Notes: a model not told the origin generated them from the sequence alone. A DNA stretch of 64,000 nucleotides from Solanum dulcamara (GCF_947179165.1 NC_077247.1:9635001-9699000), one strand, 5' to 3'; shown: positions 46,323 through 58,320, counted from the stretch's first letter. Program-made: numbers and translations.

Positions 46323-49300
46323 TGTCATGAACTAACCCCATAGGCCATGACAGGTCCCAAACTAGACACACGCGTGTACCCCTGCCAATTATAAGTAAAC
46401 CAGTTTCCTGTTCGACTTTTCGTGCACCAACAGATAAGAAAACATACAAGCCAAAAAGGCTACCGTAGTGTAATAATGTTACAATACGCCATATAGGCAC
46501 AACTAAAACAACTTACAAATGACCCATATACATATATCAACAGACTGCTAAGAATAGCAATCATATCCTATGGCGGGACAGGGCCCCTGCCGTACCCCTG
46601 AATAAGCAAATATATACATCCAATACTAAGTACTAAAACTCATCTCCGGTACAATGGAGCTTCTTCCAAATGGGCTGAGCGGAATCCTAAGTTGGCGGAC
46701 TCCCAAAACCTGTGTCTACACCTACGGGCCTGAACGCATCCCCCCGAAGAATGGGGGGTCAACACGACATATGTACTGAGTATATAAAGTACAAAACATC
46801 ATAAGGAAATTACAGTTAACATAAGGGTGCAGAGGACAAGTATAAAATTTAACAGAGTATTGTACCTGTACCTTATAAAATAAGGTCATGTATACCAGTA
46901 TCACATACCGTATCCGGCCCGCTCAGGGACTCGATGTAACAAATGTATCATTTTATGATTGTAGGCATATGCATACTATTAGTGTTGTAGAATGTACAAC
47001 CCGATCCATATATATATCAGGTTAGTATCGAGGATCATTCGCCCAATCCATATATATAATACATTAGTATTGAGTAATGTACGACCCGATATCTATACAT
47101 ATAATATGTTAGTACCGATGAATGTATGACTCGATCCCTATACATATAATATATTAGTGCTGAGGAACGTACAACCCGATCCCTATACATATAACACATT
47201 AGTGCTAAGGAATGTCCGGCCCAATCCCTATATAATATAATAATGCATATACATGCATGTAAAACTTGGTAACATATCAACCATCCCTCAACATATTATC
47301 ATAAAGTATGTTCAACAGCCTCTAGGTCTAGGATCTTACACATTCAATCATTATTTAGTATGTAGAAGGCTCGAGGATCGTAGTTCAACTACTTTAAGAA
47401 CCTTACCATTCAAAGGTGAGTACAAGTCATGAGTTATGCCCAGAACCTACAAAGGGAATCACCTCTATTCATATCATATATCTCTTCACTTACATTAAAT
47501 TATTTCAAGAGAGGGAAGGGATAAGCTTCACGTGTACTACCTTTTGTCATGTCAACGACTTACAAGGCCATTACTCAACTATCGCAGGAGTTCAAACATC
47601 GAGAAATGAATAAGATTTATGAACCATACTCAGGGTTATATGAATGGAATTATTCCCTCATTACATATACAATCCACTTAATACAAAGACATGCCAAAAG
47701 AAAGGAAAGGGTAGCTTCACATACCTCTTATGGATTCTTCTTAACCGTGCTTGTCTCATCATCCTCTGAACCTATTTATCACGAAAGTAATACTGATATT
47801 AATAACTTTCAACTCTCCAGCCGCTTAATCATAAATCAAGCATCCATAGGAATCATTTCCTTAATTACTCTTCTTGACTAGTCTATTCGTTAGTTATAGG
47901 GTCAACAGAAATTAGACAACATTTCCCCTATAACTTGCCCTATCCGAAATTTCAATTACACTTTCCGTTACTACAGACAAACAACAACAAAAATAAGTAT
48001 CTCATATACAATTAAAACATGGCTACATTTCACAATACAATCTCCAACGAACTCGGTTAAAACTACGATACCCAAATAGGGTTTTTACTCGTTATTTCAT
48101 AAAACCTTTAACCATACGGAATAGAGGGTCTTGTGGCTGCAGCCAGAAGCTACAACACACCTTTTGGAAAGTTTTCCATCCCTGAAACACACAATAAAAG
48201 CACCTACAAGCCCAGCACAACAGCCACAATACCCTATACGACATTCGATTTAACTATGATGGCCTTAGTTTAGTTTGTTTCCAACGTCAGGCATCCCTGT
48301 GCAATTTTTATATTTCCAGACACATATAAGATTTTAAATACCTCTATAACCACACAATAAACTACAAATTGAAAGGAAAACCCTTACCTTATCTGAAATT
48401 GGCCAAAGTTTGCCAAATTCACCTCGGAAGTTCTCTAGTTGCGGCTGAAATTTCATGGTTTCTTATTACCCTTTTGATGCTGATACAAATAGAAAAGTTT
48501 CATCATTAACACCTTAATATCATGTCCAAACCATTACCACAACGTGGGAGAAGATAACTAATCCATACCTTGCTAAAACTTTCCAAAACTTGTCTCGGAA
48601 GTTCTCTTAACATGCTGAAAAGTAGCGAATTGTTTGTATCTCTTCCTTTCTGCCCCAAAATGAAATTTTAAGTTTTAAAACACCGCTATATCACCATAGG
48701 ATACCTTAAATAATTAATTCACCAAATAAAATCGGGCCTTACCTTTTTTTTTTGCTCAAACCCGTGGCTGCTCCCTCTAGCTCCTAGCGTTTTTCTCTCT
48801 TTGTCTCTCACATTCTAAGGTTGTAAAAAAATTAATATGATGACTTAGTCATCAAATGGAATATATATACTTTCCCTTTGGAGGTGAAACGTGTAGCCCT
48901 TATTAGGCCACCTCAATCATGCAACTAATGAGGGGTTGCCACGTGGCAGTGGGGTCCACCTCCCCCATGAAGGTGGGTCAACTTCTGCCATGTGTCATTT
49001 CCTCATGCTTTTATGTGGCGCCTCCTATTGATGCCACGTGTCACTCTTCTCCCTCTTCATGGGTTCATAGTCTTGTCTTACATTTTAAGAACCCGTATAC
49101 TCCTATCTACGCAAGCTTGGTATGTACTCAAGTAGCTCTAGTATGTAAAACTTCTAAGTTGATAGCTTACGTAGGTAAGTCAAGTCCTACAATTTATTAC
49201 CCGACCTCAAAATCCCTCTGGACTCTCATAGCCCTATTTCTAACCTTTCCTCTCATGGGGTATCTGATTCTCCTTTTCTTAGAGTTACTTGATAGCGTTG

Positions 49301-49377
49301 TAGCTAATTTGAGTCACGTGGAAAATTTTATAAAGTTTAAGAAGGCTTTTCGAAGTATAAAAGTATGGGGCATAACA
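46323..49377 (-). repeat. 5' LTR of element G (3.1 kb)
   Basis: TGTCATGAACT at 46323 to GGGGCATAACA at 49377. It aligns along its length to the 3' LTR. The promoter-side inverted repeat is reduced here: around 48880-48905 part of the TGACACATGTCA pair is lost. The frame at 48919-49383 (154 codons) runs over the LTR end into flanking DNA and is chance. Confidence 0.92.
47022..47230. repeat. 45-bp tandem array in the 5' LTR of G
   Basis: About five units, homologous to the array at 40832-41045 but with different point changes in each unit, so the two LTR copies have drifted independently since insertion. Confidence 0.88.
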
Positions 49378-49382
49378 GGTTA

Positions 49383-50172
49383 GTTACTGGAAAAAACCAT
49401 AATTGTTAGCATTTCTTTAGGCATGTCATGCATTTGCATCTATATACATGTATACATGACATATGACTATACGAGAATACCATGACTATATGATTTCTAG
49501 GATGTCAGAAGTCGTCCACGGAGGTTATTTAATTTTTAGTTTCAGGTGTTATCTCTATTACCCTATTTACATTAGCTATTTATGATTCTACTTTCTTCCT
49601 TACATACCGGTACATTTTTATTCATACTGAGGTCCTATTGCCTGGGGACACTGCATTTTTGATTCATATGTGCAGGTCAAGATAGGGATTCTGATCGACC
49701 CCTCCACTAGGATTTAGGGTTCAACTGCGAGCTGGTAAGCTCCACCTCTTCTTGGAGATTTCATTGGATATTTACTTTTTTTGTACAGTTTGGGTATAGA
49801 TGGGGCCTAGTCCCAATTATGTTTATGACATTCTTAGGGGCTATTGTGGACACAGTATTCTGGGTTTCCTCTTTGTAACTCTTATTCTCCAGCCCATAGG
49901 TTTAGCATGTATATAGATATGTGTATGCATCTATGTCTTTAGTTGTAGCCTCGTCGTCTAGCTAGTACTTGATAATCTTGGCTTTTCTACTTTTGATTAT
50001 ATGATTTAGTGTTATTCAGGTCACGAGCTTAGTTGTCTAGGCTTAATATTTTAGATGTTGTGTTGCCCTATTTTTTGGTGCCCAATTTTAGTTAGGTAGT
50101 ATGTTCTGTGGCTAACTCAATCAAATACGGTATCGAGTGCTAGACGCTCATTCCTTAGTTTAGGGTTAGACA
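49383..50172 (+). repeat. Solo LTR H, segment 2 of 2
   Basis: Continues H after the right GGTTA copy and ends ...AGGGTTAGACA at 50172, followed by AGAAA (50173-50177), one base different from GGAAA on the left. H is about 2.64 kb in total. No primer site or coding domain is present. Confidence 0.68.
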
Positions 50173-50177
50173 AGAAA

Positions 50178-50775
50178 GATGGAAAAATATAATTTTACCC
50201 ATCACATAAAATTGAACTAGGATATCTATGGGTCGTTCTACGGATCGTAGAACCTTCTACGGATCGTAGAACCTTCTACGGATCGTAGAACCTTCTACGA
50301 GTCATAGAAAAGCAATCATTGGAATTAGGGTCCAAATGTTGGACCCACTAGATTAGTAGAGTTTGGGTGTATGAAACCTTTCTATGGGTCATGGAACATT
50401 GTATGAATCATAGAGTCCACTTGTGGAATCACTGAGTGTTCTTGGGATTTGGGGTCTTTTAAGTAGCCTTATGGGTCATAGGAGATTTGAAGGTTTGTGG
50501 CTATAGGCCCCTTGACTAGGCTTGGGGAACTATTGTACGTACTCCTTCTACGGTCCGTAGAAACTCGTAGGGGCCATATAATCCATTCGTAGAAAGGGTC
50601 CTAACAACCAAAAAAATCATTTAGTGTTTGGGGGACCTATGACTCATTCCTACGGCTCATAGAACTTTCTACAGGCCGTAGGTGGCACTCATGGTCCACT
50701 GAACAATGTACTTTCCTTACTTTCTCTAGGCTTCTCAAAATTTATCTAAGTTAGAATAGTTCGGGGTGTTACAGT
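50178..50775 (-). repeat. LTR B2, segment 4 of 4 (true end)
   Basis: Ends AATAGTTCGGGGTGTTACA at 50775, nearly identical to the B1 end at 9827-9845. It contains many CTACGG..CGTAG motifs as in B1 9240-9790, including the perfect array at 50236-50311. Confidence 0.8.
50236..50311. repeat. 19-bp palindromic tandem array
   Basis: Three perfect units TTCTACGGATCGTAGAACC at 50236, 50255 and 50274, and a fourth changed unit at 50293. Each unit contains a perfect inverted repeat TTCTACG / CGTAGAA with a 3-base loop. Confidence 0.93.
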
Positions 50776-51223
50776 TTCGTAGGGTGACAAGACACAGACA
50801 AAAAAATTAGAAAAATGTACCTAGGGTCTACTAGCACAGGGTATGGACCGTACACTTTTATATGATCCGTAGAGTGCACTCATAGACCTTAAACTACACT
50901 AGGGTTTGGACTTATGCTTCTACGAACCTATTCTATGAGTTGTAGAACAACCTATTACCTATAGAAATAGTAAGTAGGGCCTTTCTGTACTTAAAATTTC
51001 CAACATATACTTTTCATCCCTAATATGTAACCACATTTAGGCCTACCTTTTTGTTTTTCTTGACTCGTTTTTGACACAGACCCTAATTTAACCTTTACTA
51101 TCTTAAAAACTAAGATAAAAAATAAAAAATTACAAAGAAATAAAGATTAAAAGAAAAACATCTAGGTTTGTCCAAAGCAACACTTTATTTAATGTCGCGG
51201 CATGGTGGATGCTCCTTAGTTAC
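50776..51223 (-). other. 3' untranslated stretch of the Athila-like relic
   Basis: Non-coding, between the pol stop and LTR B2. It contains a few CTACGRACC...GTAGAAC inverted pieces (50920-50950). No LTR end is recognised here. Confidence 0.45.
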
Positions 51224-52140
51224 TCAGACTTCACCAAGAGTCCATATTTCCTCGACTTTGATCTCTTCTTCGGTGTCAATGTATGCTTGGATTGTTTGCC
51301 TGTTCACTTTAAACCTTGTCCCATCCCTATTTTCCAATTCGACCGCTCCATGTCGGAAGACTTGAACCACTCAGAATGATCCTACCCACTTTGACTTGAG
51401 TTTGCTAAGAAATAAGCACAATCTTGAGTTGAACAAAATGACCAAATCTCTGGGTGCAAATATTCGCTTTTAAATCTTTTGGCCGTGATACTTCTTTATT
51501 ATCTCCTTGTACAAGGCAGAACTTTCATATTCTTTTAGGTAAACTCATCAAGCTCATTTAGTTGATTTATCCTTTGTGTTGATATGGCATCCCTTTCCAT
51601 ATTCAACTTCTTTAACACCTATATGACTTTGTGCACCAATTCTAGAGAAGGTGACAAGACTTCCCAAACACAAGTTGGTCGGGCTACATACCTATAGAAG
51701 TCTTGAATGAAGTATTATATGCCCATAAATTGTCATCAAGGTTTTTGGCCAATCCGTTCTATTCACATTCACCTTCTTTGCAAAGATTTGCTTGATCTCA
51801 AGGTTGGAGAGGTTGCCACACTATGTTGAACCCCATACTTCTAGAGCAACATTTTAAATAACCTATTCCAACAGTGGGAACCTCTGTCGCTGACAATTGT
51901 CCTTGGTGTACCAAATCTAGAGAAGAGATTTCTCTTAAAGAATGTTGTGACACTCTTTGATTTATTTTCAGGAAGTGCGACAACTTCCACCCATTTAGAC
52001 ACATAATCAACCGTAACAAGTATGTTATTCATCCTATTCAAACTCACACATGGTGCTATAAAGTTAATCCCCCATACATCGAACAATTCAATCACAAAAA
52101 TAAGAGTGTGTGGGAGTTCATGTTTTCTTTAATTTACCTC
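51224..52140 (-). pseudogene. Integrase core and C-terminus, Athila-like
   Basis: The clear frame (51841-52095) reads FDVWGINF, then VDYVSKWVEVVALP, then FSRFGTPRTIVSD, the integrase core around the first two acidic residues. The first catalytic position, Asp in the family motif GIDF, is Asn here. Downstream frames are shifted. The carboxy end is readable at 51224-51375 (GAVELENRDGTRFKVN) and ends in TGA at 51224-51226. Stops and frame changes between about 51400 and 51840 make it dead. Confidence 0.85.
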
Positions 52141-52216
52141 CTTCTTTTTGATAATGATAGCATGACTTGGCAAAATTATGACCATCTTAATGAATAGTAG
52201 GCCAGTATTACCCGTA

Positions 52217-52537
52217 TTACAATATCTTATAGGCTGTCCAGGAACCACTATGATAACCTCCAATAGGCGATGAATGACATGATTCCAAAATACTCATCAT
52301 CTCGACTTCGGGTATGCAATGACGAATAATCCCATTGGCAAAGACATAGAACAAGTATGGTTCTTCCCAGAAAAACTTCTTCACATCAGACCTGAACTTA
52401 TGGCATTGGTGAATAAACAAATCGGAACGAACCACATCACTTACCAAGTAATTAGCAACACTGACAAACCATGGAATTAGATCATGTGATGCTGCTAAAA
52501 TTTTCTCATTAGTAATAGGGTCATCTATCTCAACCAT
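52217..52537 (-). pseudogene. Pre-integrase zinc-binding region, Athila-like
   Basis: A 106-residue frame contains FFWEEPYLFYVFANGIIRHC, then ESCHSSPIGGYHSG and TAYKIL. This is the HHCC-type zinc head that precedes the integrase core in this branch; the histidine pair (CHSSP.GGYH) is intact. The cysteine pair lies beyond the end of the frame, in 52140-52216, where the text is frame-broken. Confidence 0.82.
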
Positions 52538-52651
52538 ATCTTATAACTTCAACATTGCCTCTTCTTCTAGTTGGGACTAGTGAACGACGACCTAATTCTC
52601 AATTCCTTATCAATCTCTAAGTTTGAAGTCACACTCTTACAAAAGTAGCAT

Positions 52652-52885
52652 CTAGAAAATCAGCCTTGGCTTAACATCTTTCTTTACCATGGGGTATCTC
52701 AATATTGCATGATCAGTGTGTACAATGACTTTTGTTCCAACCAAGTAGGAAATAAATTTTTCAATGGCGAAAACCACGACAAGCAACTCTTGTTCAATCA
52801 TTGTGCAATTCCTTTGAAAAACATTAATGGCTTTGCTCACATAGTATATCAGATGAAGAATATTCTCGTGCCTCTTCCCTAACAC
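52652..52885 (-). pseudogene. RNase H remnant, Athila-like
   Basis: A 77-residue frame with [29 protein letters not shown] and [12 protein letters not shown], the typical RNase H blocks with the Glu of EQELL and the Asp of TDH in place. The usual YYASK reads YYVSK. The upstream first Asp region is in 52890-52995, which is frameshifted. Confidence 0.85.
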
Positions 52886-52995
52886 TACACCAAGTGCTTA
52901 CTATAATCGCATCACACATAACTTCTAGTGGTTGTTCTTAAATAGGTGCCAAAATCAACTTTTCTTTCAACTCTTCAAACTCCTTACGACAAGCT

Positions 52996-53810
52996 TCATA
53001 AAAAAAACTTCATCTCATTATTGAGTATTTGCATAATAGGTGTTCCATTTTGGAGAAGTCTTTGATGAATCAGCGATGAAAAAACATGTCCCAAAAAGTT
53101 TCTGATTCCCTTAACAGAGATAGGAGGGGGCAACTTTTCAATTACCTTAGTATTTGCTCGGTCAAATTCAATGCCTTTGTTTTGGATCTTATGTCCGATC
53201 ACTATAGCTTCTTTCACCATAAAGTGATGCTTCTCCCAATTTAGCACAAGACTGCATTCTTCTTACCTTTTTAGTACATCACGTAGCCGAGCCAAGCAAT
53301 CTTTAAATGATACCAACTACTACAAAATCATCTATGAAAACTTTAATTGTGTCTTTTTTCATGTATGAAAATATGGACATCATGAAACGTTTAAAAGTTA
53401 CCCATTCGTTACATAACCCTAATGGCATCCTTTTGAAGGCGAATATCTCATATGAGCAAGTAAAAGTAGTTTTATCTTGGTCTTCGGGTGTGATGGAGAT
53501 ATGATTGTAGCCTGAATAACCATCAAGAAAATATTACCATATTTTTCCTACAAGATAGTAACATTTGATCCATAAACTACATTAGAAAGTGATCCTTTTC
53601 TATCCATTCATTCAACTTGCGATAATCCATGTATACCCTCCAACTAATGAATGACCTTATCAGAATGTGCTCATTCTTTGCATTTGGCACCATAGTGATA
53701 CTAGACTTCTTTGGCACACATTGAACAAGATTTAGCCATTTACTATAAGGAATCAGGTAAACCACTCCAGCATCTAACCACTTGATAATCTCCTTATTAA
53801 CTGTCACACC
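52996..53810 (-). pseudogene. Reverse transcriptase remnant, Athila-like
   Basis: Two readable pieces: the N-terminal part (53577-53807) with KEIIKWLDAGVVY, VQCVPKKS and WRVYMDYRKLN, and the C-terminal part (52996-53247) with NWEKHHFMVKEAIVIGHKI and VIEKLPPPISVKGIRNFLGH. Between them (53248-53576) the palm region is present as DNA but carries stops in every frame. The N-terminus is cut at 53810, at codons for VNKEIIKW, by the element C boundary. Confidence 0.88.
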
Positions 53811-53845
53811 CCAGAAAATTTTGTGTTACTAAGGCTATAGATGAA

Positions 53846-55336
53846 TTACAACACTTTGACAGATGCAACGTCTTTATTCCTCAGCCTCTTCACTTGCCAA
53901 TCTAAAATCTCAATCGGAAATTCCTCATAAGTCAAATTCTCTTCAATACTCATGATCTCCCTTAGTACAATGGAATTTGGATCACCTACAAAATTCCTCA
54001 ACATCAACACATGAAATACCGGATGAACCAAAGCCAACTCAAGTGGCAAGTCTAACTCATATGCTACCTTACTAGTACGCTTCAACATCCTATATGGTCC
54101 TATATATCTAGGGATCAACTTCTCTTTCTTACCAAACCGCATTAGCCCTTTTATAGGTGAAATCTTCAAATACACCATATAATCCACATCAAATTCAAGC
54201 TCTCTCCTCCTAGTGTCCGAATAGGACTTTTGACGACTTTGGGTTGTTTTCAGTCTTTCTCTTATGAGCCTTACTTTCTCCATTGCATCAATTACCAAAT
54301 CTGGACCAATTAGCGCCATCTCACCAACTTCAAACCACCATACCAAAGACCTACATCTTCTCCCTTACAAAGCTTCAAAAGGAGCCATGTGGATACTAGA
54401 GTGATAACTATTATTGTAAGCAAACTCAATCAATGGTAAATGATCATCCCAACTTCCTCTAAGGTAAATCACACACGCCCTTAACATATCCTCCAAGGTT
54501 TGAATTGTTTTCTCAGCTTGCCCATCGGTTTGAGGATGGAAATCGGTACTTAGCATGACTTTAGTGCCAAGACCTTTTTGAAATAACTTCCAAAAATATG
54601 AACTAAATTGGGTACCTCTATCTGATATAATCGACAAAGGTACACCATGAACTTTCACAAGCTCACGAATGTACAACTTAACATAGTCTTTCGCACCATA
54701 AGAAGTTTTGACTGGTAGAAAATGCATCGATTTGGCCATACGGTCCATAATGACCCAAATAGAATCATGTTGTCTTATAGTACGAGGCAAAGCCATGACA
54801 AAGTCCATATTCACATCTTCCCACTTCCATGTAGGAATTTTGATTTCTTGAGCTAGGCCTTCCGACCTTTGATTCTCAACTTTCACCTATTGGCAATTAG
54901 GAAACTTACCCACGAACTCCACTATGTCCTTCTTCATGCCATTCCACCAATACACTTCCCTCAAGTCACGATACATTTTGGTAGATCCTGGATGTATTGA
55001 ATACTGAGAACTATGGGCCTCATTCAATATCAACTCTCTTATTCCATCAATAGTTGGAACACACAACCGACCTTGGTAATGTAGTAACCCATCTTCTCCT
55101 AGGGAGAAGGTCTCAATGGACTTTTTGACAACCGACTTCTTTAATTCAACCAAAGATGGATCATTGTCTTGCTTGGCCTTGACTTCTACCGCAAGAGATG
55201 ATTTTGAAACGTTATGTATAAGAATGCTTGCATCATTCGAATCAACCAAACACATACTTAAATATGACAATCTATAGACCTCTTTGACCAATTCCCTTTT
55301 ACCTTTCTCAACATGTGTGATACTACCCATAGACAT
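53846..55336 (-). pseudogene. Integrase of element C, one frame with two stop codons
   Basis: A single minus-strand frame of about 497 codons is cut only by TAG at 54887-54889 and TAA at 54365-54367. It holds the zinc head (HSSQYSIHPGSTKMYRDL ... FPNC, with the first Cys of CPNC changed to Phe). It also holds the full catalytic core with MDFVMALPR (first Asp), IISDRGTQF (second Asp) and DGQAEKTIQTLEDML (Glu), followed by the carboxy-terminal part (IGPYRMLKR, FHVLMLRNFVGDP, KDVASVKVL). Both stops look like single-base changes. It ends prematurely at 53846, where the family normally continues for some 25 residues. Confidence 0.92.
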
Positions 55337-55737
55337 CGACTAAGAGCATTGGCTATAATATTTGCCTTACTCGGATGGTAAAATACGTTCATGTCATAAT
55401 ATTTTAGTAGTTCAAGCCACCTTCTTTGCCTAAGGTTTAATTCCTTTTTACAAAACATATATTGCAAGCTTATGTGGTCGGTAAACACATCAACATGCAC
55501 CCCATAAAGATAATGATGCTAATGTTTCAATGCAAACACAACCGCCGCAAGTTCAAGATCATGGGTTGGATAGTTTCTTTCATGTACTTTAAGTTGCCTA
55601 GAGGTATAGGCTATAATCTCACCATGTTGCATCAACACACAACCCAAACCAACACATGAAGCATCATAATAAACAACAAACCCATCTGAACCTTCGGGCA
55701 ATCTCAAAATAGGTACTGACGTAAGAGGATCTTTCAA
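55258..55737 (-). pseudogene. RNase H of element C
   Basis: One frame carries [17 protein letters not shown], then [15 protein letters not shown], an in-frame TAG, then VFTDHISLQYMF, LRQRRWLELLKYY and ANALSR, the complete RNase H block order with Asp, Glu and Asp present. Near 55340 a frameshift switches to the integrase frame (which overlaps as SMGSITHVEKGKREL). Confidence 0.9.
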
Positions 55738-56487
55738 TATTTGGAAACTTTTCTCACATCCTTCCGAGCATTGGAATTTTGCCTTCTTTTATGTCATCTT
55801 AGTTAAAGTCTAAGAATAGATGAGAACCCTTCAACAAAACTTCTATAGTATCTGGCTAAGACCAAGAAACTTCTAATGTCCGAAGGAGATAATGGTCTAG
55901 GCTAATTTTTAACTGCCTCCGTTTTCTTTGGATCTACTTTAATCCCATCACCGGACACCACATGGCCAAGAAATATAACCTCTCTTAGCCAAAATTTGCA
56001 TTTACTAAATTTAGTGAATAGTTTTTTTCCCTCAATGTTTGTAACACAATCCTCAAGTGACCCATATGATCTTTCTCATTTCAAGAGTAAATCAAGATGT
56101 CATCAATAAACACCACTACAAACATATCCAAATATGGCTTGAAAATGCAATTCATCAAATCCATGAACATAGATGGAGAATTTTTTTAACCCAAATGATA
56201 TTAATACAAATTCAAAATGACCATACCTTGTCGAAAGGCCGTCATGGGAATATCACACTACCTTAACCTCAATTGATGATAACTGGAATGGAGGTCAATC
56301 TTGGAAAAATAGCTTGCTGCTTGTAATTGATCAAACAAGTCATCTATCCTTGGGATTGGATATTTTTTCTTTATGGTGACCTTATTCAATTGTTGGTTGA
56401 CCCTTCTTTCTTCCTAACAAATAACATGGGAGCACCCCAAGGTGAAATACTTGGTCTTATAAAACCCTTATCCAACAAATCCTTTAA
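55738..56487 (-). pseudogene. Reverse transcriptase of element C, frameshifted
   Basis: No long frame remains, but RT text is readable piecewise: WGAPMLFV near 56430, the FIDD catalytic box at about 56099-56110 ([11 protein letters not shown]), KFSKCKFWL and [13 protein letters not shown] near 55950-56010, and SFLVLARYYRSFVEGF near 55820-55870. At least four frame changes and several stops are present. It is the most decayed part of this pol. Confidence 0.8.
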
Positions 56488-56727
56488 TTATTCTTTCAAC
56501 TCCTTAAATTCTACTGGAGCCATACGGTAAGGAGAAATATAGATAGGTTGGGTATCGGGAAGGAGATCTATCCCAAAGTAAATCTCTCTTTCAGGAGGAA
56601 TGTTGGGCAAATCATCAGGAGACACATCGGAGAACTCATTAACTATAGGGACCGACCCAAGAGTAGGAGTTTTGGAATCAATGTCCCTAACTCGCACAAT
56701 ATGATAAATGCACCCTTTGGAGATCAT
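56488..56727 (-). pseudogene. Protease-RT linker and RT start of element C
   Basis: A 79-residue frame with [20 protein letters not shown] followed by [19 protein letters not shown], the chromovirus linker and the entry to RT. It is the same motif series as in element A at 1300-1460. Confidence 0.88.
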
Positions 56728-57209
56728 TTTCTAGGCCTTAATACATGAGATGAATCGACTCTTAACCACTGAATCATTTCCCTTCCATTCAAGATCAGGC
56801 TCATTAGGGAACTAAAACTTAACCACACGAGTTCTATAACATATAGATACGTAAGTGGCATATAACTAATCCATACCAAGAATGATGTCGAAATCAGTCA
56901 TATCAAGTTCAATAAGGTCACATGGAATAACTTTATACAAGACCCATACGGGACAATTTCTAGAATCTCTCTTGGCTAATACCGAACCACCAACAAGATT
57001 GTAAACCAAGAAAGGTTCTATTAACACTTCGAGGCACACATCAAACCTCGTAGCAATTCAAGGAGTAACAAAAGACAAGTTGGCACCCGGATAAAGCAAT
57101 TCATATACATTAAAGTTAAATACTCATAACATATCCATTTCCACATCGGGAGACTCATCAACCTCTTGCCTAGCATAAAGAGCATAGAATCGATTGTTTC
57201 ATTGGCCAC
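56728..57209 (-). pseudogene. Protease of element C
   Basis: Minus-strand text shows the protease order LLYPGANLSFVTP (catalytic loop, with the Asp replaced by Tyr), then RNCPVWV, then LDMTDFDIILGMD with a stop in place of the following Trp. Frame changes occur near 57050 and 56900. It is inactive in this copy. Confidence 0.7.
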
Positions 57210-57297
57210 CCTTAGGTTGAGCTTGGGCGCCTTGTTTCACTTGGCCTCCTATAGGATGACCATCTTCACCCTTGTTGGCTTCAATAGGGCATTCAAA

Positions 57298-57570
57298 TCA
57301 CTTATGGCCTATCTTGCCATATCCATAGCAAGAACCCGTTCCCATCAAGCACTTTTCTCCATGATTCCTTCCATACTTTGCATATTTTGGATGAGAAGGG
57401 TTACTAGTATTTACACCTCCTTCACCTTTATCTTTAGTGTATGGCACCCTATCCTTAGGAAACTTCTTCCCCGTGCTTTGGCCTAGATGAGAGCATCCAC
57501 TGCTACCAACAGTCCTAGTATTAGAGAACCCACCTTCATACCGGGCCCTCTTAGAACCCCTCATCCTCAT
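57298..57570 (-). pseudogene. Gag zinc-knuckle region of element C
   Basis: A 90-residue frame: basic start MRMRGSKRARYEGG, Ser/Gly-rich middle, and CYGYGKIGHK at the end, a CCHC knuckle whose second Cys is Tyr. A second knuckle-like CAKYGRNHGEKC-type segment precedes it as KYAKYGRNHGEKC. Confidence 0.75.
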
Positions 57571-58320
57571 TTCTTTGAGCTTTTCTCCTTTAATTTATTC
57601 GGCAAAAGTCATAAGCCGAAATATGTCAATCTACTTAACAAGCATAGTGGTGCAACATTCCTTGGCAACTAAGTCAGACACCTCCAATATGAATTTACTC
57701 ATTAGGGCCCATGGATTAGCAACCATTGAAGGAGCATACATGGATAGCTTAATAAACTTGAGGACATAGTCCCTCATCCCCATATTTCCTTGTCGAAGAT
57801 TTATAAAATCCAACACTTTAGCCTTCCTTAACTCAAGAGGGAAAAAGCGATCAAGGAAAGCAAGGTTGAAAACTTCCCATTCGACAAGACCTTATCCACT
57901 CTCTCCAACTTCCATTGAGTGTACCATATTTGAGCAACACTTTTTATTTGGTAAGCCGCGAACTCCATTTTCTCTCCCGAAGTCACCCCCATAATAATCA
58001 CTATCTTATAGACCTCATCAATGAACTCTTGAGGATCCTCATCAACTTTTGTGCCATGAAACTCTCAGAGGATTCATTCATGCAAAGTCCCTTACTCTTG
58101 AGGCTGGAGTAGGAACATTAGGAGGAGCCATGACACCTTAGTTTGTCACTAGTCTAGCTAGCATAGTGATAGCGATTTGGAACTTCTCATTAGTCACTTG
58201 GTCCGGTAGAGGACTATTTTCTTGAGGATCCGGGGGAGCTTGGGCTTCATTAAAATTCTCTCCCCTTGGAAATGGTGGTATTCTTTGAGCCATCTTTCTG
58301 AAAATTGCAAAAAACGACAA
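57571..58320 (-). pseudogene. gag: gag (capsid) of element C, broken
   Basis: A start frame (58138-58320) has MAQRIPPFPRGENFNEAQAP and a Pro/Gln-rich stretch. Then degenerate capsid text runs to 57631-57816, where LRQGNMGMRDYVLKF, LSMYAPSMVA and SKFILEVSDLVAKEC match the last capsid helices of plant chromovirus gag. Stops separate the pieces. Confidence 0.82.

Larger units (their letters stand above)
40131..49377 (-). mobile_element. Element G: full-length non-autonomous LTR retrotransposon
   Basis: Minus-oriented LTRs at 40131-43215 and 46323-49377 enclose a 3.1-kb interior with polypurine tract and primer site. GGTTA is duplicated at 40126-40130 and 49378-49382. The interior keeps a decayed integrase 3' half and otherwise no coding motif. 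Sampled LTR identity is about 87% (hand count), the lowest of the three complete elements, so it is the oldest. It has the same LTR ends and leader as A and F. Confidence 0.93.
50776..53810 (-). mobile_element. Athila/Tat-like Ty3/Gypsy relic (3' region and pol)
   Basis: The minus strand gives, in order, RT, RNase H, integrase zinc head, integrase core and integrase end, then an untranslated tail. The pol wording and the ending with CCGCGACATTAAATAAAG-like text just after the pol stop fit the Athila/Tat branch, not chromoviruses. It is cut on the left by B2 (50775) and on the right at 53810 by element C. No LTR of its own is visible. Confidence 0.8.

Noticed and set aside
48919..49383. 154-codon plus-strand open frame, one of the longest in the window
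   Set aside because: It lies antisense in the 5' LTR of G and runs over the LTR end into the target duplication. The 3' LTR copy does not keep the frame, and no domain is recognisable.
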